Below are positions 45,456 through 53,456 of a stretch of DNA of 64,000 nucleotides, piece after piece. Position 1 is the stretch's first letter, and each line of letters starts with the position of its first letter. This DNA is from Neorhizobium petrolearium (lineage in GTDB: Bacteria > Pseudomonadota > Alphaproteobacteria > Rhizobiales > Rhizobiaceae), in NCBI RefSeq assembly GCF_017873175.1, contig NZ_JAGGJW010000001.1, positions 732,488 through 796,487 of the forward strand. Direction: 5' to 3'. The notes under the pieces were generated by a model that was not told the origin of the DNA, ran no database searches, and worked only from the letters and a program-made list of their open reading frames with translations. Position numbers and translations under genes: made by a program.

Positions 45456-45536
45456 ATGCCGCAGGGCTTGTGCGGCTCTCCCGGCTCCTGTAAGCGGGCA
45501 GCCATTCAACCGGTTTTGGCTTCAGGAGAGACGCCC

Positions 45537-45839
45537 ATGGCAGGCGATGACGACGAATACGTCTATGACGAGGTGACGGGCGAATGGCGCCCGGCTTCGG
45601 AAATGGCTGCCGCCGCCCAGGCGGCCGCCGAGGTCCGCGACGCATCCGGAAACGTCCTGAAGGACGGCGATTCCGTCACCCTCATCAAGGACCTGAAGGT
45701 CAAGGGCGCAAATCAGACCCTGAAGCAGGGTACGGTCATCCGGTCGATTCGGCTGACGGAAAACCCCGAAGAGATCGACTGCCGCCACGACACGATCAAG
45801 GGTCTCGTGCTGCGCACGGAATTCGTCCGCAAGCGGTGA
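45537..45839 (+). CDS. PhnA/YjdM-like protein
   Basis: 100 residues. The C-terminal 70 residues match the PhnA domain: VRDASGNVLKDGDSVTLIKD, LKVKGANQTLKQGTVIRSIR and a DTIKGLVLRTEFVRK end. The zinc-ribbon half of E. coli YjdM is replaced by a short acidic segment (DDDEYVYDEVTGEWRP). Despite the name, YjdM-type proteins are not proven phosphonate enzymes. Ribosome-binding site AGGAGAG. May belong to the preceding operon; the gap is 81 bases. Confidence 0.8.
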   Translation: MAGDDDEYVYDEVTGEWRPASEMAAAAQAAAEVRDASGNVLKDGDSVTLIKDLKVKGANQTLKQGTVIRSIRLTENPEEIDCRHDTIKGLVLRTEFVRKR

Positions 45840-45881
45840 GAGCCGCTCGAATTCCTGACTGATCTGAGACGCAATCCATCT

Positions 45882-45917
45882 CTACCCCTCACTGCCCGGC
45901 AGGGCAGAGAGGGGTGA
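45882..45917. terminator. Bidirectional hairpin between convergent genes
   Basis: Stem built from CTACCCCTC-CTGCCC and GGGCAG-GAGGGGTGAG with loop GGCA. It stands between the convergent phnA-like and DUF853 genes. No long T-run, so it may act as an RNA 3'-end stabiliser. Confidence 0.5.
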
Positions 45918-45950
45918 GTTGCCTTGCACCTTGCGTGAGTCTCAGCCCAC

Positions 45951-47495
45951 CTACCGCTTCAAGCTTCCGAGAATGCCGCGCACCAGCGCCCGGCCGACCT
46001 GGGTCGCGACCGTGCGCGCGACGCTCTTCATCGCCGCTTCGACGACCGTTTCGCGCTGATATCCCGAACGGCGCGGCTTCGTGGTGCCCCGATTGTCGTC
46101 GTCGGTGCCGAAGCCCGGCAGCGTCCAGCCCGAGCCTGCGGATGCTTCGGACGCCTCCTGCGCCTTCTTGGCGGCGGCATCGGCCGCCGCCTTGGCGCGG
46201 GCGGCGAGCATCTCAAATGCGGATTCGCGGTCCACATCCTCGTCATAAAGGCCGAGCACGGGGCTCTTGTCCATGATGGCCGCCCGTTCCTGGTCGGTGA
46301 CGGGGCCGATGCGGCTAGATGGCGGGCGGACGAGCGTGCGTTCCACAATCGAAGGTGCGCCCTTGCCTTCGAGTGTCGAGACCAGCGCCTCGCCGGTACC
46401 GAGATTGGTGATCGCGGTAGCGCAGTCGAAGGCGGGGTTGGGGCGGAACGTATCGGCCGCCGTCTTCACCGCCTTCTGCTCGCGCGGCGTATAGGCGCGC
46501 AGCGCGTGCTGCACGCGGTTGCCGAGTTGGGCGAGTACCGTTTCCGGGACGTCGAGTGGGTTCTGGGTGACGAAATAGACGCCGACCCCCTTGGATCGGA
46601 TAAGCCGGACGACCTGCTCGACCCGCTCGGTCAGCACTTTCGGCGCGTCGTCGAAAAGCAGATGCGCCTCGTCGAAGAAGAAGACGAGCTTCGGCTTGTC
46701 GGGGTCGCCCACTTCCGGCAGTTCCTCGAAGAGTTCGGAGAGCAGCCAGAGCAGGAAGGTGGCGTAGAGGCGCGGGTTCATCATCAGCTTGTCGGCGGCG
46801 AGCACCGAAATCTGCCCGTAGCCGCTGTTCGGATGGGTGCGCATGATGTCGGAGATCTTCAGCGCCGGCTCGCCGAAGAAATGCTCGGCACCCTGCTGTT
46901 CCAGCACGAGCAGCGCGCGCTGGATCGAGGCGACCGAGGTCTTCGAAATCAGCCCGAACTGGCTGGAAAGCTCGTTGGCGTTCTCGGCCATGTAGTTGAG
47001 CAGCGCAGTGAAATCCTTGAGATCGAGCAGCGGCAGCCCGGCCTCGTCGGCGATCTTGAAGGCGATGTTGATGACGCCTTCCTGCGGCTCGGAGGCGTCC
47101 ATCAGCCTTGAGAGGAGCAGCGGCCCCATCTCGGCGATCGTGGTGCGCACCCGGTGGCCCTTTTCGCCGAAGAGGTCCCAGAAAATCACGGGAAACTGCT
47201 CGAATTCATAGTCGGTAAGGCCGATCTGTTCGGCGCGCTTCAAGAGAAAATCCTTCGGCTCTCCCTTCATCGCGATGCCGGAAAGGTCGCCCTTGATGTC
47301 GGCGGCGAAGACGGGCACGCCGGCTTTTGAAAAGCCTTCCGCCAGGATCTGCAGGCTCACCGTCTTGCCGGTGCCGGTGGCCCCGGTGACGAGGCCGTGG
47401 CGGTTGCCGAACTTCAGTTCCAGATATTCAGCCTTGTTGAGTGAATCGTCCGGATTGCGGCTGCCGCCGATGAAGAGCTTTCCCGTGTCGTCCAT
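45951..47495 (-). CDS. DUF853/HerA-like P-loop ATPase
   Basis: 514 residues. Walker A GATGTGKT at 38-45, Walker B LVFFFDEAHLLFDDAP in the middle, and an arginine/sensor region (VYFVTQNPLDVPETVLAQLG). This is the DUF853 branch of the HerA-FtsK family, DNA-translocating hexamers; DUF853 members themselves are little studied. An Ala-rich helical C-terminus (MLAARAKAAADAAAKKAQEA) and a basic tail follow. Start at MDDTGKLF; 23 residues upstream in frame are not family-like. No nuclease partner is adjacent. Confidence 0.9.
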   Translation of the reverse strand: MDDTGKLFIGGSRNPDDSLNKAEYLELKFGNRHGLVTGATGTGKTVSLQILAEGFSKAGVPVFAADIKGDLSGIAMKGEPKDFLLKRAEQIGLTDYEFEQFPVIFWDLFGEKGHRVRTTIAEMGPLLLSRLMDASEPQEGVINIAFKIADEAGLPLLDLKDFTALLNYMAENANELSSQFGLISKTSVASIQRALLVLEQQGAEHFFGEPALKISDIMRTHPNSGYGQISVLAADKLMMNPRLYATFLLWLLSELFEELPEVGDPDKPKLVFFFDEAHLLFDDAPKVLTERVEQVVRLIRSKGVGVYFVTQNPLDVPETVLAQLGNRVQHALRAYTPREQKAVKTAADTFRPNPAFDCATAITNLGTGEALVSTLEGKGAPSIVERTLVRPPSSRIGPVTDQERAAIMDKSPVLGLYDEDVDRESAFEMLAARAKAAADAAAKKAQEASEASAGSGWTLPGFGTDDDNRGTTKPRRSGYQRETVVEAAMKSVARTVATQVGRALVRGILGSLKR

Positions 47496-47700
47496 GCGGT
47501 TCCATCTCCTGCCATGTCGTGCGGCATTCCGTCCCGTCCGGCTGCGCCGCTTGCATCCGTCCATCGTAATACTCTTGTAATGCCCTTATAAGGATAGAGC
47601 TGAACGGCAACAACGTCTCCGGCGTTGATTCTGCCGTGAAAACTGAAAAGTCCGGGCCTGTGCCTGGCTCATGTCCGGCTTGAGTTTGCTGGATGGTTGC

Positions 47701-47722
47701 TTTACGTTGACGTTAACGTAAA
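47701..47722. promoter_or_regulatory. ACGT-rich 22-bp palindrome upstream of the small gene at 47740
   Basis: Outer arms TTTACGTT and AACGTAAA are perfect; the six bases between them read GACGTT, giving 20 of 22 matching positions. It contains a -35-like TTGACG and ends 17 bases before the start codon. Repeated ACGT units of this kind occur in sites of MerR-type regulators such as LiuR; no MerR gene is in the window. Confidence 0.6.
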
Positions 47723-47739
47723 AAATAGAGGATAGAGCG

Positions 47740-48129
47740 ATGAACGAACTGGTCTCCCGTGTTGCCGAGAATGTCGGAATTACTCCGGATGTCGCTGAAA
47801 AGGCGATCGGCATGATGCTCGGTTTCCTGCAGCGGGAAGCCGATGACGGCGCCGTCGCCCGGATGATCGAGGCGATTCCCGGCGCACCGGAACTGGTGGC
47901 CCAGTTCAACGGCGAAGGTGAGGGAAGCGGCGGCCTGCTCGGCGGGCTGATGGCTAGCTTCGGCGGCGGTGTCATGGCGCTCGGCCAGCAGCTGATGAGC
48001 CAGGGGCTCGGCATGGGCGAGATCACCGCGCTTGCCAAGGAGACGATCGCGGTTGCCCGCGAACATGCCGGCGACGAGGTGGTCGATACGGTCGTCGCGT
48101 CGGTTCCGGGCCTGTCGCAGTTCGTCTGA
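47740..48129 (+). CDS. Small conserved protein, DUF2267/DUF2780-like
   Basis: 129 residues. Two helical segments (NELVSRVAENVGITPDVAEK; MLGFLQREADDGAVARMIEA) are followed by a Gly-rich flexible link (GEGSGGLLGGLMASFGGGVM) and a C-terminal helix pair. Resembles small DUF2267-type proteins, but I am not sure of the family. Preceded by a 22-bp palindrome and followed by its own terminator, so it is a separately controlled gene. Confidence 0.6.
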   Translation: MNELVSRVAENVGITPDVAEKAIGMMLGFLQREADDGAVARMIEAIPGAPELVAQFNGEGEGSGGLLGGLMASFGGGVMALGQQLMSQGLGMGEITALAKETIAVAREHAGDEVVDTVVASVPGLSQFV

Positions 48130-48197
48130 GGCAGAGACGCGGCCACGACAGAAAAGCCATTGACTTTTGGCCTGTTGAGGCACATTTCAACGGCGAA

Positions 48198-48225
48198 GCG
48201 GCACCCGTCCGGGTGTCGCTCTTTC
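48198..48225 (+). terminator. Rho-independent terminator after the small gene at 47740
   Basis: Ten-bp stem GCGGCACCCG / CGGGTGTCGC (one G-T pair) with a two-base loop, then TCTTTC. 68 bases after the stop, and just before the corA leader. Confidence 0.65.
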
Positions 48226-48239
48226 AAAGGACAAACGAG

Positions 48240-48299
48240 ATGAACCCCGACAGTCGAAGTTCGACGTCAACATACCGATCTGTCTCTTCGGGGCTCTGA
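48240..48299 (+). CDS. 19-residue uORF in the corA leader
   Basis: ATG behind AAAGGA; reads MNPDSRSSTSTYRSVSSGL then TGA, 56 bases before the corA start. Serine- and threonine-rich, so it may not be a functional protein but a ribosome-position sensor. Its stop codon touches the first base of a hairpin (48299-48316). Confidence 0.4.
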   Translation: MNPDSRSSTSTYRSVSSGL

Positions 48300-48355
48300 T
48301 CCTTCTTTTCAAGGATACGCGCTCCTGAGGGACCGATGGTCCGAAAGGAGCCGCT
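48245..48355 (+). promoter_or_regulatory. Structured leader of corA with sequestered ribosome-binding site
   Basis: Four stems can form in order: CCCCGA (48245) with TCGGGG (48288), enclosing GTCGAA/TTCGAC; ATCCTT/AAGGAT at 48299-48316; and GCTCCT (48321-48326) with AGGAGC (48346-48351), closed by GGACC-GAT-GGTCC. The last pairs directly with the corA Shine-Dalgarno AAAGGAG. Together with the uORF, it looks like a translational on/off switch. In Salmonella, Mg transporter genes mgtA and corA also have leader peptides. Confidence 0.5.
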
Positions 48356-49402
48356 ATGCTGCGTATCCACGCCTATGACCTCGATCGTCTTGTGCCGATT
48401 GCGTCCGATCTGCCGGTTGCAGTGCCGGCGCCGGTTGCGGACGGTGCGCTGGCCGTTTCCGCCCTGCCTGCGGAAGTTCCGCCGGCCGTTGTCTGGTACG
48501 ACCTGATCAATCCCACGCCCGAAGAGGAACGCACGGTCGGCGAGACCCTCGGCCTCGCTGTGCCGAGTATCGACGAGATGGAGGATATCGAGCTTTCCGC
48601 TCGTCTTTACCAGGAGGACGGCGCCGAGTTCATGACCATGACGGTGCTGACCAGGCCGGATGCCGGCACGCCGCGCAAGGTGCCGGTCACCTTCATCGTC
48701 AAGGGTCAGGTTCTCGTCACCGTGCGTCACGCCGAACCGCGCCCGTTCGATGCTTTCCTCGCCCGTGCCCGCAAGCCGAACGGGGCAGGGCTGCATTCTG
48801 CGAGCGGCGAACTCATCATGACGGGGCTGGTCGAAGCGATCATCGACCGCATGGCCGATACGCTGGAACGGCTCGGCACCGAAATCGACCAGATCTCGCA
48901 GAGCATCTTCAGCGCCAAGGCGGCGAAGGCCGACAAGAAGACGCGCGACCTGCAGGAACTGATCCGCGAAGTCGGCCAGAAGGGCGAGTTCATCACCGTC
49001 GTGCGGGAAAGCCTTGTCAGCGTCAGCCGAGTGGTGGCCTATTACGCAGCACTCGACGGCGTCGACCGCAAGCTCTCGAAGGAATTGCGCCAGCGCCTGA
49101 AGCTGCTGCAGCGGGACGCGACCTCGCTCGGTGACCATTCCGCCTTCCTGTCGGGCAAGATCAATTTCCTGCTGGATGCGACGCTGGGGCTGATCAACCT
49201 GGAGCAGAACCAGATCATCAAGATATTCTCCGTGGCAGCGGTGGTATTCCTGCCGCCGACGCTGGTCGCTTCGGTCTACGGCATGAACTTCGCCTACCAG
49301 CCGGAACTGCAATGGCATTACGGTTATCCGGCGGCGATCGGCCTGATGATCGTCTCGATGATCATGCCCTATGTCTATTTCAAGCGGAAAGGGTGGCTCT
49401 GA
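48356..49402 (+). CDS. corA: CorA-family magnesium/divalent-cation channel
   Basis: 348 residues. Large N-terminal cytoplasmic domain, long helix about 155-285, then two C-terminal membrane helices (IFSVAAVVFLPPTLVASVYG; AIGLMIVSMIMPYVYFKRKG) with the CorA filter YGMN at 308-311. The loop after it reads FAYQPELQW, in place of the common MPEL. Transports Mg2+ or Co2+/Ni2+ across the inner membrane. Controlled by the leader described above, if the structure is real. Confidence 0.93.
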   Translation: MLRIHAYDLDRLVPIASDLPVAVPAPVADGALAVSALPAEVPPAVVWYDLINPTPEEERTVGETLGLAVPSIDEMEDIELSARLYQEDGAEFMTMTVLTRPDAGTPRKVPVTFIVKGQVLVTVRHAEPRPFDAFLARARKPNGAGLHSASGELIMTGLVEAIIDRMADTLERLGTEIDQISQSIFSAKAAKADKKTRDLQELIREVGQKGEFITVVRESLVSVSRVVAYYAALDGVDRKLSKELRQRLKLLQRDATSLGDHSAFLSGKINFLLDATLGLINLEQNQIIKIFSVAAVVFLPPTLVASVYGMNFAYQPELQWHYGYPAAIGLMIVSMIMPYVYFKRKGWL

Positions 49403-49553
49403 CGAAAGTGGCCGGCAGGTAAGCTGGTAACGGTTGGGGCAGGCGGAGATCATCCACCCCTCGAACCGAGGCTTGATCGGCTTGCGCGCCGGCCTATTTC
49501 ACCTCCTGGCTGGGATGTCTGCAGACCCTTTTCCCTGATCATGGAGGAATACG

Positions 49554-50945
49554 ATGCCTACCTTGAGCAATGGCAGCGAGCTTGAGATATGGGAAGACAG
49601 TGAGAACCAGAGCCCGGACGCGATCCTTTTCAACATAACGGAAACCGATGGCGACGTGCTCGGGCCGATAGGCGCGCGCACGGATTATCCTTTTGGGTGG
49701 GTCGACCTGGCTTCGGTCGATGTCTTCGACGGCTTCTTTACCGTCACGACCTTTACCAACGACGGCAGGACCGAGCTTTTCACGACGCTGGAAACATTCG
49801 TTTTTGACAACGAAGGCAACTTTATCCGCGCCCTGTCCGCCCAGGCCGCCTATCTCTCGACCGAGATCATTTCAGTCATGGCCGTCGATCCAGACGACAT
49901 CACTGTGACCTGGCTCGGCGCCAACGAATATTACGGCGGGCAGAACACTCAGTACGGCCAGCACCAGATCATCCTGGAAAACGGCGTGATTGAACCCGAT
50001 ACGTTCATCAACCATGTGCCGACCGTCAGCGATCTCGACTTCACCCTTTTGCCGGGAGAATCCCTGGTCGATGTCCGGTTCAGTGCCTCGGATATCGATT
50101 ACGACCTTTTGAGCTTCATTGTGGTTGACGGCCCGGATCACGGCCTGCTGGGACAGGAGACGCAATATGACGCTGGCTATTACCCCTTTCCGCAGGGCAG
50201 TTACGGGGGCAGCCTGCACCATCACCAAGATTATCTGAGCGGCAATATTTTCGACTATACCCCCGTTCCAGGCTTCATCGGAACCGACACGTTTACCGTT
50301 TACGCCACCGACGGCCAGGGCAACAGCAATCTGGCGACCATCAGCATCACGGTCGAACCGCCGCCGGAAGAGATCACGCTCACCGAGGCGAGAGACGTCG
50401 TCAGCTACAGTGCCGAGGATCATCCAATGCTTGTCGCTGCATTGGGCGGCAACGACCGGATCACCGGCAGCCGGTTCGGCGATCTGCTCGATGGCGGGAT
50501 GGGTGATGACCATCTGCGCGGCGGCGTGGGCGATGACGAGATCATCGGCGGCGCGGGAAGGGACAGCCTCCACGGAGGCGCCGGCGACGATGTTCTGTCC
50601 GGCGGAGCCGGCCGCGACACCCTTGCAGGCGGGGACGGCGGCGACACCTTCCTGTTCGACCTCCTCGGTCGGGCGAATTCCGATAAAATAACGGACTTCT
50701 CCTCCACGAACGATCTCATCCAGCTCGATAGCTGGGCTTTCGCTGGCCTTGCGCCCGGCGCGCTGGATACGGACGCCTTTGCGCAGGGCAGGGCCGCCGT
50801 GGAGGAAGATGACCGGATCATCTACGATGACTGCTCCGGCCGTCTGATGTTCGATGCGGACGGTTCCGGTGACGCGGCAGCGGTGATTTTTGCGACCGTG
50901 GACCACGGCACCCTGCTTGTCGCTGACGACTTCTATATCGTCTAG
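49554..50945 (+). CDS. RTX-type calcium-binding secreted protein
   Basis: 463 residues, no signal peptide at the N-terminus, very acidic. Residues about 155-275 hold a cadherin/VCBS-like domain ending in DTFTVYATDGQGNSNLATIS. Residues about 298-355 carry five or six RTX nonapeptides (GGNDRITGS, GGMGDDHLRGG, GGAGRDSLHGG, GGAGDDVLSGG, GGDGGDTFLF), which fold on binding Ca2+ outside the cell. Such proteins leave through a type I secretion system using a C-terminal signal. No transporter genes are adjacent. Role (adhesin, matrix protein) unknown. Confidence 0.88.
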   Translation: MPTLSNGSELEIWEDSENQSPDAILFNITETDGDVLGPIGARTDYPFGWVDLASVDVFDGFFTVTTFTNDGRTELFTTLETFVFDNEGNFIRALSAQAAYLSTEIISVMAVDPDDITVTWLGANEYYGGQNTQYGQHQIILENGVIEPDTFINHVPTVSDLDFTLLPGESLVDVRFSASDIDYDLLSFIVVDGPDHGLLGQETQYDAGYYPFPQGSYGGSLHHHQDYLSGNIFDYTPVPGFIGTDTFTVYATDGQGNSNLATISITVEPPPEEITLTEARDVVSYSAEDHPMLVAALGGNDRITGSRFGDLLDGGMGDDHLRGGVGDDEIIGGAGRDSLHGGAGDDVLSGGAGRDTLAGGDGGDTFLFDLLGRANSDKITDFSSTNDLIQLDSWAFAGLAPGALDTDAFAQGRAAVEEDDRIIYDDCSGRLMFDADGSGDAAAVIFATVDHGTLLVADDFYIV

Positions 50946-51001
50946 CATGGCTCACGAGCGGTCTTCGGCATGTCGGCAACCGCTCGTGAATTCGCCTATT
51001 C

Positions 51002-52300
51002 CTACTTGCCCGCCACCTGTGGCTCGAAATCCATGACGAACCGGCACGGTTCGTTGTTGTAGCGGCTGCTGGCCGCCTTGCAGCCGTCTGCGATCGACGT
51101 GCGGGTGGGCTTCTTGCCTTTCTCGGTCCATTCCACCCTGGTGGCGAAGATCGCCGCATATTGCGGCGTCGAGAGCTTGCTATGCTGGTTTTCGTCGGTG
51201 AAGGTCTGGACCAGCAGATCGGCATTGCCGGCCTTCGCGACGGTCTCGCGATATTGCGCTTCCAGCCCCACGAAGGCTGTCGGGTCGTCCATGGCGTGCA
51301 TGGAAATCGTCGGCGCGACGATCATGCCGGTGAGGTCGGCATCGTAGGCGAGCAGCCGCCGGGCTTTGGCATCGGCGCTGAACCGCTCGACGCCCTTGTT
51401 GAGAGCCGCATCGTCATCGGAGCCGGAATAGACCGTCTTCGAATTGTCGAATGGGTTCTGCCCGTCGAGCCGTCGCCAGACGATGTCCTGGAAGAGATTG
51501 GTAGACCAGGCGAGATGCCCGACGAGACTGCGCTCCGGTACCTTGGTGACGGCGAGGATGTTGGCGAGGTTTTTTGCCTGCTCCGGCGAGCGCTTGTCTT
51601 TGGCGAGCGAGACGCCGGTGCATTCGTCGACGCGCTTTTCGAGTTCCGCACGAGCCATTTTTCCGTCTTCTGGGAGACCTTGCCAGACGGGGTACTGAGC
51701 CTCTCCGGGGCGCGGATGGTTCCTGCAGTAATATTGGTAGACGGCGCGAAGATCAGCACGGAAGCCATAGGAGCCGGTGCCGCCGCCAAGCACGCCGCTG
51801 GTCAGCACTACGCCGTCGTAATTCGTCTTGCCGTTCGCATCGAGCGCATAGAGTTCGGCGGTCTTGGCGGCGACATTGCCGCCCCAGGACTGGCCGTGCA
51901 ACAGGGTCAGCCGCGGCTCGCCGAGCAGCTTCTCGGCAACCTTGCGCACGTTGTCGGTGTCCTCAGCCGCCATCCGCACGCCATAGCCCGGCCGGCGATA
52001 GTTGGAGCCAGCCCAGGCATAACCTTCCTCAACGGTTACGGCGAAACGCTCGAGATCCTCGACGGGATCGTCCGGCTTCGGCTTGGCGGTGCGCGGCCCG
52101 CCATGCGAATGGACGACGAGAATGCCGTTCCAGTTCTGAGGCCTGGCGATCCAGTAGAAGGCGCCGTTCTCATCGGCGCCCGCGAAGCACACCGTTCCTT
52201 TCGGAAGCGAAGCCGGGCATTCCTTCTTCTCCTGCGCGGACACAGGCACGGACATGACGGCGGCAAACGCCACCGAAGCCATTAGCATCTTGAAATACAT
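51002..52300 (-). CDS. Secreted alpha/beta hydrolase
   Basis: 432 residues with a Sec signal (MLMASVAFAAVMSVPVSAQ). Hydrolase features: HSHGGPR oxyanion segment, nucleophile elbow LLHGQSWGGNVA and a late acidic residue plus TDENQHSKLS holding the likely histidine. Cysteines near both ends of the mature chain may form disulfides (CPASLPKGTVC; CKAASSRYNNEPC). Substrate unknown. Start at the ATG behind AGGAGG; the very long upstream reading is an artefact of high GC. Confidence 0.82.
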   Translation of the reverse strand: MYFKMLMASVAFAAVMSVPVSAQEKKECPASLPKGTVCFAGADENGAFYWIARPQNWNGILVVHSHGGPRTAKPKPDDPVEDLERFAVTVEEGYAWAGSNYRRPGYGVRMAAEDTDNVRKVAEKLLGEPRLTLLHGQSWGGNVAAKTAELYALDANGKTNYDGVVLTSGVLGGGTGSYGFRADLRAVYQYYCRNHPRPGEAQYPVWQGLPEDGKMARAELEKRVDECTGVSLAKDKRSPEQAKNLANILAVTKVPERSLVGHLAWSTNLFQDIVWRRLDGQNPFDNSKTVYSGSDDDAALNKGVERFSADAKARRLLAYDADLTGMIVAPTISMHAMDDPTAFVGLEAQYRETVAKAGNADLLVQTFTDENQHSKLSTPQYAAIFATRVEWTEKGKKPTRTSIADGCKAASSRYNNEPCRFVMDFEPQVAGK

Positions 52301-52437
52301 GGAAAGTTTCCTCCTACTCCACGGTTGGAACTTATGCGGCGGGCGGAGAGGGAGGCAATCGCTGTATTGAGCAACATTGCAGGTCGAGAGTGATTCCGCA
52401 CCCGCGAATGTTTCGTATTCTTCCCAACGGAGTGTAC

Positions 52438-52468
52438 GGATGGGTGGTTTTTCACCCATCCTTTTTTT
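52438..52468 (+). terminator. Strong rho-independent terminator with no obvious upstream gene
   Basis: Nine-bp perfect stem GGATGGGTG / CACCCATCC, a six-base loop, then seven T's on the plus strand. Both flanking genes lie on the minus strand, for which this T-run is on the wrong side. It may end an unrecognised small RNA starting within 52301-52430. Confidence 0.75.
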
Positions 52469-52490
52469 GATGATCGTCAAATCGGGAGGT

Positions 52491-53318
52491 CTAGTTATCC
52501 CACGTCGGCGCGAGGTGTCCCGGATTGACGATGCGGCCGTTTGGCTTCGCAAGGCCGTGGATCGCCTCCAACTCGTCGAGCGACAGCGCGAAATCGAAGA
52601 CGTCGAAGTTTTCCGGCAGGCGGGAAACGGTCGCGGTCTTGGAAAGCGCCACGACGTCCTTCTGCTGGATCGCCCACCGGAGCACGACTTGTGCGGCCGT
52701 CTTGCCATGTCTGGCGCCGATCTCCTTCAAAAGCGGGTCGCTCGGCACCTTGCCGTCGGCCATCAGGTAATAGGCGGTTACCGACATGCCGTGCTTGCGG
52801 GCTTCGGCCAGGACCTTGGTCTGGTCGAGATAGGGATGGTATTCCACCTGGTTGGTGGCGAGCGGCGCGTCGGAAAGCTTGACGGCCTCCGCCATCAGGG
52901 CGGTCGAGAAGTTGGAAACGCCAATATTCTTCACCTTGCCGGCCTTCACGAGTTCGTTCAATGCGCCGATCCGGTCGGCAAGCGGCATCTCGCTCTGTGG
53001 CCAGTGGAGCAGCAGCAGGTTGACATGGTCTGTCTTCAGCTTCTTCAGGCTCTCGTCGACCGAAGCGATGAAAGCATCGTGGCCCACCCGGTCGACCCAG
53101 ACCTTGGTGGTGAGGAAGATATCGGCGCGCGGAATGCCGGAATTGGCGAGCACCTCGCCGACGGCCGCTTCATTGCCGTAGATCTGCGCGGTATCGACAT
53201 GGCGGAAGCCGAGCTTCAGGGCTTCGGGCAGCACGCGAGCCACGTCCGCGTCGGGCATGCGGAAGGTGCCGAAACCGAGGGCAGGGATATTGGCGCCGTT
53301 GGCGCTGACTGTGAACAT
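52491..53318 (-). CDS. Aldo/keto reductase, 2,5-diketo-gluconate reductase type
   Basis: 275 residues, ATG behind AGGAG. AKR5-like enzyme: catalytic Asp42, Tyr47 in VDTAQIYGNE, Lys72 in TTKVW and His105 in LLLLHWP. VEYHPYLDQTKVL and the C-terminal KTATVSRLPENFDVFDF are the NADPH-binding parts. Reduces sugar-derived ketones or other carbonyls. It lies 138 bases downstream of another AKR gene of a different subfamily. Confidence 0.9.
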   Translation of the reverse strand: MFTVSANGANIPALGFGTFRMPDADVARVLPEALKLGFRHVDTAQIYGNEAAVGEVLANSGIPRADIFLTTKVWVDRVGHDAFIASVDESLKKLKTDHVNLLLLHWPQSEMPLADRIGALNELVKAGKVKNIGVSNFSTALMAEAVKLSDAPLATNQVEYHPYLDQTKVLAEARKHGMSVTAYYLMADGKVPSDPLLKEIGARHGKTAAQVVLRWAIQQKDVVALSKTATVSRLPENFDVFDFALSLDELEAIHGLAKPNGRIVNPGHLAPTWDN

Positions 53319-53456
53319 GATGAACTCCTGTGGAACGCCCGGCGCGCGGCCGGGCAAATGAGGCCCTTACTAGATGGACCGATTCTTAGAGGGATCAACC
53401 TCCGTGTTTTGGTAGGGCAGGCGCCTATGGGATTGTCCTGATTTTTATGATGCCGG

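Noticed and set aside
45458..45476. Hairpin GCCGCA...TGCGGC just after the VOC gene as a terminator
   Set aside because: Short six-bp stem with no T-run; transcription may well continue into the PhnA-like gene.
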